From Blastopirellula sp. J2-11 (GTDB lineage: Bacteria; Planctomycetota; Planctomycetia; Pirellulales; Pirellulaceae): DNA of 64,000 nucleotides. Positions within the stretch are counted from its first letter, which is position 1. Every line of letters starts with the position of its first letter. The stretch is taken from assembly GCF_024584705.1 (NCBI RefSeq), contig NZ_CP097384.1:62001-126000 (forward strand). The letters run 5' to 3'. Shown here piece after piece: positions 49,168 through 57,203 of the stretch. Under the pieces are notes generated by a model that did no database searches, was not told the origin of the DNA, and was given only the letters and a program-made list of their open reading frames with translations. A program made the translations under genes and the position numbers.

Positions 49168-49770
49168 TCAACGATGAAAATGTACGGCGATCTTTTTGTC
49201 GTTCATCAGCATGTAAGCTTGAATGACGAACGGAACCGCGATGGGAAGAAAGATCAACGAACCGATCAACGCCGAGTAGATCCCGCGCCACGCCGTATCC
49301 AAGTCATCCAAATTTTTGAAGTTCAGCACCCCAAAAATAGCGCCTCCGGTAACGAAGGCGAAGGTGACGCTAGTGCTGGCGACGATCAAGCCCCATTCAG
49401 CGGCGGGAAAGCAATAACTAGCTGCGATTCCCAACAGGGCGCCGATCACTTCGAGTGCGGCGCTTGCGCCAAGTAGACTCAACAGTACATTCGCCGGCTT
49501 CGCGACTTGCGATTTCGCTTCCGCATACGAAATCTCAGGGCGCTTCGTTTTTGGAAAATAGGTTGGCGTAGTTTTTAGAGCCAGCGGCGCCGGGATCTCT
49601 TCTCGGAGTTTCAATTCATCCGCGGCGATCGTCGAAGGCTCTGGATCCGCCGCAGCCATGGGGACTTGCTCAACTCCCTGGCACTTTGGACAGCGGACTT
49701 TTTTGCCCGCCAACGTGTCGGCGACACGAAATTTGGCGGAGCAACTAGTGCAAGAGAATTCAATGGGCAT
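49168..49770 (-). CDS. Zinc-ribbon membrane protein (tandem family member 3)
   Basis: 200 residues. N terminus MPIEFSCTSCSAKFRVADTL and VRCPKCQGVEQVP hold the two CxxC knuckles. The linker (residues about 40-85) is charged, with no low-complexity Pro/Gly run. Membrane helices follow: ALEVIGALLGIAASYCFPAA, LIVASTSVTFAFVTGGAIFG and SALIGSLIFLPIAVPFVIQA. It lacks the IWG motif of the other two members at its end; that motif occurs instead in the orphan fragment immediately downstream. Function unknown. Confidence 0.82.
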   Translation of the reverse strand: MPIEFSCTSCSAKFRVADTLAGKKVRCPKCQGVEQVPMAAADPEPSTIAADELKLREEIPAPLALKTTPTYFPKTKRPEISYAEAKSQVAKPANVLLSLLGASAALEVIGALLGIAASYCFPAAEWGLIVASTSVTFAFVTGGAIFGVLNFKNLDDLDTAWRGIYSALIGSLIFLPIAVPFVIQAYMLMNDKKIAVHFHR

Positions 49771-49975
49771 TCGGCTGACCCGGACTACATCAAGAAAGAA
49801 CCGTCGAATGCCTCGTTCGCCGTTCTCGGCCTGCAGAGGGGGGGAGCTTGGCCTTTAGTCTATTTTACGGGTAAGTGATCGTCTATCCGTTTTCCGCTAA
49901 TTTCGCCGAACGTAAACCACTGTTAAGATAGAAGGTCAAACGCGGCGCAAGTGGCAACATAAATAGCAGGCAAGG

Positions 49976-51982
49976 ATGGGCAGCTTCTCGGTAGACGACA
50001 TTTTAGGGCCAGACGGCCGTATCGCTCGGCGTTTACCCCGCTACGAACATCGCCAGCAACAGTTGGATATGGCTTCGGCCGTCGCTGCTGCGATCGAGAA
50101 TAAGCGGCACTTGATGGTGGAAGCAGGCACCGGAGTTGGGAAAAGCTTCGCCTATTTGGTCCCCGCAATCTTGGCGGTCGCCGAAGAGCGAGCCGATGAC
50201 GACGAAGATCGTCCGCGACGGATCGTCGTCTCGACCCATACGATCAGTCTGCAAGAGCAGCTGATTCAAAAAGATTTGCCGCTGCTCAATAGCGTAATCC
50301 CGCTCGAGTTTACCGCGGTCTTGGCCAAGGGCCGCGGCAACTACTTGAGCAAGCGGAGACTCGGCGCGGCGCTCTCCCGCGCCAAGACGTTATTCGCCAA
50401 AGACGAAGAAGAAAGCCAGCTCGATCACATCAAAGGTTGGGCCAAAGAGTCAGGCGACGGTTCCCTCAGCGATCTCGACTTTCGCCCGCTCGGTTCGGTC
50501 TGGGACGAAGTTCATAGCGACAGCGGCAATTGCTTGGGGCGCAATTGTCCAACCTACGATAGTTGCTTTTATTATCGGGCGCGTCGTCGCGTGCAGAACG
50601 CGCAAATCATCGTCGTCAATCATGCGCTTTTCTTTAGCGACCTGGCGCTGCGCCGTAGCGGCGTCAATCTGCTGCCCAAGTACGACGCGGTGATCTTTGA
50701 TGAGGCTCATACGATCGAAGCGGTCGCCGGTGATCACTTGGGGCTCTCGGTCACGTCGACGCAGATCGACTATACGCTGAACAAGCTGTTCAACGAGCGG
50801 ACCAACAAAGGACTCCTCATCCATCACGGTCTGACCGAAGCGATGCAACAGGTGGTCCATTGCCAATATCGGGCGCAGCAGTTCTTTACCGAGATTGACG
50901 CCTGGCTCGCCGAGAACCCGCAGTCGAGCGGCCGCGTTCGCCAGGCGGAACTAGTGCCGAACGTCTTGACGCCGGCGCTGGCCAAGTTGGCCGCGCAGGT
51001 CAAAAACGCCGGCGAAGATATGAACGACGATAGTCAGCGGCAAGATTTGACCTCGATGAGCGATCGGATCTATCAGCTGGCCGACGGCATCGAAAGCTGG
51101 CGCACGCAAAAGATCGAAGACGCCGTTTATTGGGTCGAGAGTACGCAGCAGCGCGGACCGTATCGTCGCGTCAAACTGTCGGCGGCGCCGGTGGATGTGG
51201 GGCCTGTGCTGCGCAGCGAATTGTTTCAGTCGGTAGACAGCGTGATTTTGACCAGCGCCACGCTGGCGGTCGGCGGTTCGGCTTCGTTTGATTTTTTCAA
51301 ATCGCGCGTTGGTTTGACCCGCTGCGAAACGCTGGCCCTTGGCAGTCCGTTTGACTATGCCGAGCAGGCCAAGTTGATCTTGGTGAGCGAGATGCCGGAT
51401 CCGAGCGATCGACGGAACTATGATCGAGCGGTGGTCGATATGATCCGTCGTTACGTCGGGCGGACGCAAGGGCGCGCGTTCGTGTTGTTCACCAGCTACG
51501 AAATGATGCGCTCGGCGGCGTCGGCTTTGACACGCTGGTTCACCCAGCAGCAGATCGAGCTGTTCAGCCAGTCAGACGGCATGCCGCGTAACGTAATGTT
51601 GGATAAATTCAAACAGGCCAACAAAGCGGTCCTGTTCGGGACCGACAGCTTTTGGCAAGGAGTCGACGTGCCTGGCGATGCGTTGCAAAACGTGATCATC
51701 ACCAAGTTACCGTTCAGCGTCCCCGATCAACCGCTGCTGCAAGCGCGACTAGAACGCATCAAAGAGCAAGGGGGCCAGCCGTTTAGCGAGTACCAATTGC
51801 CCGAAGCGGTGATCAAATTGCGACAAGGCTTCGGCCGTTTGATCCGCACGCAAGACGATACCGGCATCGTGGTGATTCTTGATCCCCGCGTCAAAACCAA
51901 GCACTACGGCAAAGTCTTTTTGAAATCGCTTCCCGATTGCCCGATCGTCAACGAGAGCTATCGCGACGGAAGTTTCGCGTAG
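49976..51982 (+). CDS. dinG: DinG/YoaA-like ATP-dependent DNA helicase
   Basis: 668 residues. Walker A HLMVEAGTGVGKSFAYLVPA (residues about 45-65), DEAH box AVIFDEAHTIEAVAGDH, and motifs VILTSATLAVGGSA, FVLFTSYEMMRSAA and LFGTDSFWQGVDVPGDAL. Near residues 115-200 is the Fe-S region: SGNCLGRNCPTYDSC has three cysteines with C-x4-C-x5-C spacing, but the first Cys of the usual four, in KGRxNYLC, is Ser (KGRGNYLSKRR). Helicases of this family unwind damaged DNA or R-loops. Its stop lies inside an inverted repeat shared with the convergent gene. Confidence 0.9.
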   Translation: MGSFSVDDILGPDGRIARRLPRYEHRQQQLDMASAVAAAIENKRHLMVEAGTGVGKSFAYLVPAILAVAEERADDDEDRPRRIVVSTHTISLQEQLIQKDLPLLNSVIPLEFTAVLAKGRGNYLSKRRLGAALSRAKTLFAKDEEESQLDHIKGWAKESGDGSLSDLDFRPLGSVWDEVHSDSGNCLGRNCPTYDSCFYYRARRRVQNAQIIVVNHALFFSDLALRRSGVNLLPKYDAVIFDEAHTIEAVAGDHLGLSVTSTQIDYTLNKLFNERTNKGLLIHHGLTEAMQQVVHCQYRAQQFFTEIDAWLAENPQSSGRVRQAELVPNVLTPALAKLAAQVKNAGEDMNDDSQRQDLTSMSDRIYQLADGIESWRTQKIEDAVYWVESTQQRGPYRRVKLSAAPVDVGPVLRSELFQSVDSVILTSATLAVGGSASFDFFKSRVGLTRCETLALGSPFDYAEQAKLILVSEMPDPSDRRNYDRAVVDMIRRYVGRTQGRAFVLFTSYEMMRSAASALTRWFTQQQIELFSQSDGMPRNVMLDKFKQANKAVLFGTDSFWQGVDVPGDALQNVIITKLPFSVPDQPLLQARLERIKEQGGQPFSEYQLPEAVIKLRQGFGRLIRTQDDTGIVVILDPRVKTKHYGKVFLKSLPDCPIVNESYRDGSFA

Positions 51983-52095
51983 GATCCGCCATGCGGACCA
52001 GCGGCCCTGCTAAAATTCTTGCCACATCAAAACGCTTCCACTGGTCCGCACAGGTGTTACCTATGTGTCAGGCCTAAATACACAGCGGACCCTAC
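51979..52095. repeat. Inverted repeat between two convergent genes, with an insertion
   Basis: Left arm 51979-52001 (GTAGGATCCGCCATGCGGAC...) and right arm CTGGTCCGCACA (52041-52052) plus GCGGACCCTAC (52085-52095). The right arm is interrupted by 28 bases, GGTGTTACCTATGTGTCAGG..., with CACA on both sides. The left arm's TAG is the stop of the DinG gene, and the right arm's CTA the stop of the gene at 52092. Related perfect copy at 26166-26247. Confidence 0.88.
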
Positions 52096-53384
52096 CGGCG
52101 TTTCAGGTTTGTGACAAACTTGCCGGGCTTCACATCTTCACGACCATAGGTGACTTCGTCGATGACGGCGCCTTTGGCGTCGAGCAGGCGCAGCTCATCG
52201 CCGCTGTTGCTAAGCCAGGCTTCTTGGGGATGGTGGATGGTGATGACGGAGCAGGGAGGGATTTCGCCGGAAAGCATAATTTCGCCGCCGTCGTCATCGG
52301 TCAGTTTCCAGCCGGCGAGTGATACGGCGCGCGTCGACGAATTGGCGATCACCACCGCTTCTTTGCCGTCGTCCTGAGCGAACGGATCAGGCAATACCGC
52401 CAAGATCTGCACGTCGGTCGGTTGTTGCGGGCTCGGTCTCGGCGTTTGCGGCGCCGTGGAAGCGGCTTGCGGCGCGCCTCCTTGATCATCATCTTTGCCG
52501 GTAAGGATCTGAAACGAGATTAGATAGTGATCCGAGAGCTTGTTGCGATAGTCGCGACGATCTTGACCGGAATGAATCACTTCGCGCGCGTTAGCGAACT
52601 CGGGCTGGTTTTGCGGAACCAGCGCTCGATCAAATGGCGCGTCTTTCGTATGGGTCGAGCGATCGGCTGCATTTAGATCCCGAAAACCGGCTTTGACAAA
52701 TTTTTGGATGCCTTCTTCATCGGCTGACAACGCGTTGGTGTCGCCGAGGATGATGATGTCTTCATCGCCGAACATCTTTCTCACGGCGGGAAGCTCGGCG
52801 ATCAACGCGCTGGCTTCAGCGGCGCGATGTTTCCGCATTTCGCCGGCCGAGTCGCCATAGTTCGATTTCATGTGAATTGGAATGACAACGAAGTCCGTTT
52901 TCCCTTCGCCGGCTGAAAACTTCGCCGCGTACGGTTGCCGATCCCAGGTGATATAGTTGTCGCCGAGCAAGTCGACCGGAGTGATTCGCATCGCGCCTCC
53001 CACGCGCTGAACGCGGGCTTCGTTCCAAGCGACGCCTGTCAGTTGGTCCTCGGCATAGATGTCCCGTTTCGGAAAGAGTTCGTACTTCCATTGGTTGCCG
53101 GCTTGTCGATTCAAGACGACGCAAACTTCGTCCAGCGTCTTATTTCCCAGCCGGTCATGCTCTGGATAATCGTCGCAAATCTCTTGCAGCGCTAGCACGT
53201 CAACGCCGGAAGCACGGATCTCAGCGGCCAAGTCGGCTGGTTTTTGCTGGGGGCTTTTGCGCATTTCCGGCTTGCCGAGCCATTCGATGTTCCAAGAGCC
53301 GACATGGATGATATCGGCGGAAGCCGGAGTGCAAGCAGTGATCCACAAAAGACTTAAGGCGACAAGCAGGGAAATCGTCCGCAT
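52092..53384 (-). CDS. Endonuclease/exonuclease/phosphatase and lamin-tail domain protein
   Basis: 430 residues from the ATG at 53384 (AAGGAAA upstream; the frame is open 27 codons further). Signal peptide MRTISLLVALSLLWITACTP. The EEP domain (residues about 26-300) shows IHVGSWNIEWLGKPEMRK, VLALQEICDDYPEHDRL, PIHMKSNYG, IIILGDTNALSADEEGIQ and KLSDHYLISFQI, with the N, E, D, and H of the active site. After a Pro/Gln linker the C-terminal lamin-tail domain (ILAVLPDPFAQDDGKEAVVI, LAGWKLTDDDGGEIMLSGEI) follows. It probably cleaves extracellular nucleic acid or phosphodiesters. The stop codon lies in the inverted repeat. Confidence 0.9.
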   Translation of the reverse strand: MRTISLLVALSLLWITACTPASADIIHVGSWNIEWLGKPEMRKSPQQKPADLAAEIRASGVDVLALQEICDDYPEHDRLGNKTLDEVCVVLNRQAGNQWKYELFPKRDIYAEDQLTGVAWNEARVQRVGGAMRITPVDLLGDNYITWDRQPYAAKFSAGEGKTDFVVIPIHMKSNYGDSAGEMRKHRAAEASALIAELPAVRKMFGDEDIIILGDTNALSADEEGIQKFVKAGFRDLNAADRSTHTKDAPFDRALVPQNQPEFANAREVIHSGQDRRDYRNKLSDHYLISFQILTGKDDDQGGAPQAASTAPQTPRPSPQQPTDVQILAVLPDPFAQDDGKEAVVIANSSTRAVSLAGWKLTDDDGGEIMLSGEIPPCSVITIHHPQEAWLSNSGDELRLLDAKGAVIDEVTYGREDVKPGKFVTNLKRR

Positions 53385-53523
53385 TCTATTTCCTTGGGTG
53401 GTGCTGAAAAGCTGCAACTTAGTGTAATAGGGATCGCGTGAGCTACTAGTTTGTACGAAACTCAACCATCAAGGGCGGGTTAGATCCCCAGTATTACATT
53501 TTCTACGGTTTTCTCCGTTGCTA

Positions 53524-53543
53524 TCTACGGGTTTAGCAGTAGA
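53524..53543. promoter_or_regulatory. Candidate BlaI-type operator
   Basis: TCTAC (53524-53528) and GTAGA (53539-53543) form an inverted repeat with a 10-base spacer (GGGTTTAGCA), 37 bases upstream of the blaI-like gene. A second half-site, TCTACGGTTTT, precedes it at about 53502-53512. BlaI/MecI repressors bind dyads containing TAC/GTA half-sites; the assignment is by similarity in position and symmetry only. Confidence 0.4.
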
Positions 53544-53579
53544 ATAATGCGAGTCAATTGAAATGAGGGCAAGCTCAAC

Positions 53580-53984
53580 ATGCCGAGACCAAAACAGTCG
53601 ACGCCGACCGCTGGAGAATTGGAGGTCCTGAAGGTGCTTTGGGATCGTGGTCCATCTACCGTGCGGGACGTCATGAATGAACTGAATCAAGTTCGCCCGC
53701 GAGCCTATACGTCGGTGATGAGTTTAATGAACGTCATGGCTGACAAAGGGTTGCTGCAGCGTAAGCCGGAAGGCCGCGCATTTATCTACGAGGCGAAGCG
53801 TCCTCGTGATAAAACGTTGGGAGGGATTCTGCACGACGTACTTGGACGAGCATTCGGCGGTTCGGCCAGCAATCTGGTCGCCCACTTGCTGGAAGAGTCG
53901 AAACCTTCCGGCGCCGAATTGGACGCGATTCGACGCACGCTTGAGCAATACGAAGAAACCGACCAGCTGCCAGGAGACGATTGA
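53580..53984 (+). CDS. BlaI/MecI/CopY-family repressor
   Basis: 134 residues. The winged-helix N terminus (TAGELEVLKVLWDRGPSTVR, DVMNELNQVRPRAYTSVMSL, MNVMADKGLLQRKPEGRAFI) is typical, with the RAYTSV helix for DNA contacts and the Arg-Pro-Glu-Gly wing. The C-terminal part (LGRAFGGSASNLVAHLLEES) is the dimerisation and cleavage region. It is followed by the sensor peptidase gene, overlapping by one base (TGATG), so the two form an operon. A candidate operator lies upstream at 53524. Confidence 0.92.
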   Translation: MPRPKQSTPTAGELEVLKVLWDRGPSTVRDVMNELNQVRPRAYTSVMSLMNVMADKGLLQRKPEGRAFIYEAKRPRDKTLGGILHDVLGRAFGGSASNLVAHLLEESKPSGAELDAIRRTLEQYEETDQLPGDD

Positions 53985-55654
53985 TGATTTGGGAGCCTCT
54001 CTCCAATCCAATCCTTTTTCAGCTAACGATGGCGCTGGTCCATTTCGTTTGGCAAGGCGCTCTGATTTGGCTGATTTGGGTCGCGGTGATGCGCTATTCG
54101 ACCCGACCAGAAACTCGCTACAACGCGGGTGTCGCTGCGTTAGGCGTAATGCTCGCTTGTCCGATCGTGACAGCTTGTTTGACGCCGCAGCAATCGCCGC
54201 AGTTGGCCGTAAGTCAAGTCAACGCTGAAATTGACAGCGCCAAAGTCATTGACGAAACAGGGCTGCTGACCCCCGCCGCTGCAGCAGACGATTCGATGGT
54301 GACCTCATCTGACTTATCGCTGGGCGTCGTATTAATTCAACGATTTCAGCCGGTGCTGTTGCTCACCTGGTTGCTGGGCGTGGTGTTGCTTGGCGGACGA
54401 TTGTTGATCGCTTATGCGGCGACAGTTTGGCTGCGGAGCGAAGGGACGCGCCTCGAACGTTCGATTCAAAGGATCGCCGATCAAATAAGTCGCCGTCTTG
54501 GGTTTTTGACCACTCCGCCGATCGGCGTTAGTTCGCAAATCGGCGAAGCGTTGACGTTAGGAGTGCTGCAGCCGATGGTCTTGCTCCCGGTCGCTTGGCT
54601 GACCGAACTTTCTCCGGAAGTGCTCGAGGCGGTCATCGCACATGAGTTGGCGCACGTTCGTCGTGGAGATTTGTGGATCAACGCGGCGCAGCGTGTCGTG
54701 GAAACGTTGTTTTTTTATCATCCGGCCGTCTGGTTCATTTCGCGTCAGATTCGCGTCGAACGCGAGTTCTGCTGTGACGAACTGGCGATTCTGACCACCG
54801 GTCGCCGGGTGCAATACGCTCAATCCTTGGAACTTGTCGCACGACGGCAGATGAATCAATCGGCTGCTGCGTTTGCTACCCCATTTTTAGGAGATCGCAC
54901 GATGACTCTGCTGAAGCGAGTTCGACATGCTTTGGGCATACCGCTCGGGCGCGAATCGGGTCGATTGTTGCCGGTTGGATTGGCTTTGGTAGTCGTGCCT
55001 GTCGGCTTGTGGGTCGCGTCGGCGATGCTGGCTTCTCCCCGCTTGTTGGCCGAAGGCGAGGCCGCCAACGGCCGCGATGCGGACTTCGAACGACCGCTGC
55101 GCCGCGAAGGCCTGTTCGGGCCACCACCGCGTCGAGATGGGAACTTTGGCCCTCCGCCGCGCCGCGATGGGGATGTTGGTCCGCCGCCACGTCGTGAAGG
55201 TGACTTCGGACCTCCGCCGCGCCGCGAAGGGGATGCTGGTCCGCCGCCGCGTCGTGAAGGTGACTTCGGCCCTCCGCGGGAGGAAATGATCCATCTATTG
55301 CGAGAAGAAATGCAGATGCTTCGCGCCCATATGGATCGCATTCAACGTCGTTTGGACGAGATGCAAGGTCCTCCTCGCCGAGATGGAAACCGCCCGCGTC
55401 CAGAAGGTCCGCGAGATGGACGTCGCCCGCGTCCAGAAGGTCCGCGTGACGGAGATCGCCCACGTCCAGAGGGTCCGCGTGATGGAGATCGCCCACGTCC
55501 GGAGGGTCCGCGTGACGGAGATCGCCCGCGTCCGGAAGGTCCGCGTGATGGAGATCGCCCACGTCCGGAAGGTCCGCGTGATGGAGATCGCCCGCGTCCG
55601 GAAGGTCCGCGTGATAGTGATGCTGCTCCGGCTCCGCGATTGGATGCGGAATAG
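53984..55654 (+). CDS. BlaR1-like M56 sensor metallopeptidase with repetitive tail
   Basis: 556 residues; ATG at 53984 overlaps the blaI stop by one base, with CAGGAG upstream. Membrane helices at about 15-37, 50-65, 118-150 and 330-350; the zinc motif HELAHVRRGDLW (H220, E221, H224) is followed by the CCDELA region, as in M56 peptidases that cleave the BlaI-type repressor. From residue 370 the tail is unusual: five GPPPRR(D/E)GxxG units, a coiled-coil-like HLLREEMQMLRAHMDRIQRR, and seven RPRPEGPRDGD repeats. There is no penicillin-binding domain, so the inducing signal is unknown. Confidence 0.88.
   Translation: MIWEPLSNPILFQLTMALVHFVWQGALIWLIWVAVMRYSTRPETRYNAGVAALGVMLACPIVTACLTPQQSPQLAVSQVNAEIDSAKVIDETGLLTPAAAADDSMVTSSDLSLGVVLIQRFQPVLLLTWLLGVVLLGGRLLIAYAATVWLRSEGTRLERSIQRIADQISRRLGFLTTPPIGVSSQIGEALTLGVLQPMVLLPVAWLTELSPEVLEAVIAHELAHVRRGDLWINAAQRVVETLFFYHPAVWFISRQIRVEREFCCDELAILTTGRRVQYAQSLELVARRQMNQSAAAFATPFLGDRTMTLLKRVRHALGIPLGRESGRLLPVGLALVVVPVGLWVASAMLASPRLLAEGEAANGRDADFERPLRREGLFGPPPRRDGNFGPPPRRDGDVGPPPRREGDFGPPPRREGDAGPPPRREGDFGPPREEMIHLLREEMQMLRAHMDRIQRRLDEMQGPPRRDGNRPRPEGPRDGRRPRPEGPRDGDRPRPEGPRDGDRPRPEGPRDGDRPRPEGPRDGDRPRPEGPRDGDRPRPEGPRDSDAAPAPRLDAE
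55113..55275 (+). repeat. Tandem repeat coding for GPPPRR units
   Basis: Five 33-base units with the coding pattern Gly-Pro-Pro-Pro-Arg-Arg-(Asp/Glu)-Gly in the BlaR1-like gene. Units differ by a few bases (GACGTT against AACTTT or GATGCT). Confidence 0.85.
55389..55620 (+). repeat. Tandem repeat coding for RPRPEGPRDGD units
   Basis: Seven 33-base units (231 bases) at the 3' end of the BlaR1-like gene, nearly identical; the differences fall mostly at third positions, for example GGTCCGCGTGATGGAGATCG against GGTCCGCGTGACGGAGATCG. Strong signs of recent slippage or unequal exchange. Confidence 0.92.
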
Positions 55655-55964
55655 TTTTCACGCCGAGATCTTGCTTGAAATCATCGAAGCCGAATGTGTA
55701 TCGCATTCGGCTTTTTCATGCGCCAATCAAAGGTGGCGAATGCTCGTTAGCTAGCGGTTCAACAGGATAATTCCGACCAATACGAAACTTCTCGGCCGAA
55801 ACTTTCGTCCAACAGATTGGTTAGATCTAACACAAGGCGGATTTCTACGGTCAACAACGCAGCACAGCGATCATCGCTTGTCGCCGCGATTCAGCCGCAG
55901 CCGCGTCTATCGTTTTTGAACCTGGTTGCGCGGTTCGAGACTCATCACTGGAGAAGAGTGAATT
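55655..55964. other. Intergenic region between BlaR1 and the His/Gly-rich gene
   Basis: Holds the terminator at 55687-55716. The rest (about 250 bases) shows no gene; the sequence just before 55965 contains no strong ribosome binding site except GGAGAAG at about 55949-55955. Confidence 0.5.
55687..55716 (+). terminator. Intrinsic terminator
   Basis: AAGCCGAATG (55687-55696) and CATTCGGCTT (55704-55713) with a 7-base loop, followed by TTT. It ends the blaI-blaR1-like operon (stop at 55654). Confidence 0.9.
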
Positions 55965-57110
55965 ATGGATTGGTTCCTGCGTATTGCCCCTCTGTCGCGT
56001 CATGCTGTGACGGCTGGCGCATGTTTGTTTGGCGCTCTCGGGATGGCGACACTCGCCCTCGCTGAGGAGGCCCCCATTGCTCCGCTGACTGAGCAAGAAC
56101 TCGCGGCCGAGTCGTATCAAGTCGACTTCAAACCGCCTGCCCGCGGCGACAAAGCGAAGGGGGACAACGTAAAGAAGGAAAAGGGGGACAAAGAAAAAGG
56201 GGACAAAAAAAAGGTCGATCATCGCGATCACGGTAAACCCGGCATGCATGGTCGGCATGGCGAACATCCAGGACACGGCAAACGCGGCATGCATCACGCC
56301 TGGGGCGGGCATCGTTCCAGCTTCGGCGGACATGGGCATGGATCGGCGTTCGGCGGTCACGCGATGCGCGGCATGGCGATGCAGCATGGATTCGGCCCGA
56401 TGCATGGTGGTCGCGGACATGCAGGTTTTGGTCCTGGACATGGCAAATCAGCGCATGCCGGCTATTCGTCTGGGATGGCTGAACCGCGAACCGCGATGAT
56501 GCGTCAGCAGATGCAGATCAAAGCGCTGGAACAAAAGGTCGAACGTTTGGCCAACGCAATTCGCGGCGGCAAGTCGGAACTGAAGAAACCGGAACATGCA
56601 CCGGGGCATGACGGCGCCGCAAAGCCTGGCTTCGCTCATCCCGGCGTCGCGATTCATCGCTTGATGACCGAGAACGCGCAGCTAAAGCAGAAGGTGGCTC
56701 GCCTCGAAAACGCGCTGAAATCGGACAAACCGGAAGCGAAGAAAGACGAAGCCAAAAAAGGCGAATCGGCTCGTCACCCTGATGTCGCCGGTCCACGTGG
56801 ACCGATGATGCGTGGCGGGTTCCCAGGTCGTAGCTTCGAGGGAATGCGTGGTCAAGCTGGCCCACGTGGTCCGATCGCACGCGGCCCCCGTGATGGAGAG
56901 CGAGAACGTCCGCAAGCGGGACCGCGAGACGGTGAGCGCCGTGAACGAGGAAAACGTGACGGCGATCGGAAAGATAACGATCGTCGAAGCGAGAACACTT
57001 CAGAGACGCGCGAAGGATTTGTTCTCGACACCAATGGCGACGGATTCAACGATTCGCCGGCCGAAGTTGTGGATGTAGTTGTCGAAGTCGCCGTTGTCGA
57101 CGCTGAGTAG
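55965..57110 (+). CDS. Secreted His/Gly-rich coiled-coil protein with GPRDG motifs
   Basis: 381 residues. The N terminus (MDWFLRIAPLSRHAVTAGAC, LFGALGMATLALAEE) is a signal peptide. Residues about 58-75 are Lys/Asp/Gly-rich (KGDNVKKEKGDKEKGDKKKV), 78-165 His/Gly/Met-rich (GKPGMHGRHGEHPGHGKRGM, GGHGHGSAFGGHAMRGMAMQ), likely metal-binding. Two coiled-coil stretches follow (MQIKALEQKVERLANAIRGG, NAQLKQKVARLENALKSD). The C terminus has GPRGPIARGPRDGERERP, GPRDGERRERGKRDGDRK, which resembles the BlaR1 tail, and a calcium-loop-like DTNGDGFND. Function unknown; the shared repeats suggest the two proteins meet. Confidence 0.75.
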   Translation: MDWFLRIAPLSRHAVTAGACLFGALGMATLALAEEAPIAPLTEQELAAESYQVDFKPPARGDKAKGDNVKKEKGDKEKGDKKKVDHRDHGKPGMHGRHGEHPGHGKRGMHHAWGGHRSSFGGHGHGSAFGGHAMRGMAMQHGFGPMHGGRGHAGFGPGHGKSAHAGYSSGMAEPRTAMMRQQMQIKALEQKVERLANAIRGGKSELKKPEHAPGHDGAAKPGFAHPGVAIHRLMTENAQLKQKVARLENALKSDKPEAKKDEAKKGESARHPDVAGPRGPMMRGGFPGRSFEGMRGQAGPRGPIARGPRDGERERPQAGPRDGERRERGKRDGDRKDNDRRSENTSETREGFVLDTNGDGFNDSPAEVVDVVVEVAVVDAE

Positions 57111-57161
57111 TTCGATTGACGGCTAGGCAGGGAAGCCGGGCTGACTCACGAAGTAAATCAG

Positions 57162-57198
57162 ACGAAGCCGAACGCTATCACGTTCGGCTTCGTTCTTT
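57162..57198 (+). terminator. Intrinsic terminator
   Basis: ACGAAGCCGAACG (57162-57174) pairs perfectly with CGTTCGGCTTCGT (57181-57193), loop CTATCA, followed by TCTTTT. It ends the gene at 55965 and also lies beyond the convergent gene that stops at 57204. Confidence 0.9.
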
Positions 57199-57203
57199 TC
57201 TTG

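Noticed and set aside
54856-55706. Long minus-strand frames over the BlaR1 repeat region
   Set aside because: Shadow frames from the tandem repeats; low-complexity products and no ribosome binding site.
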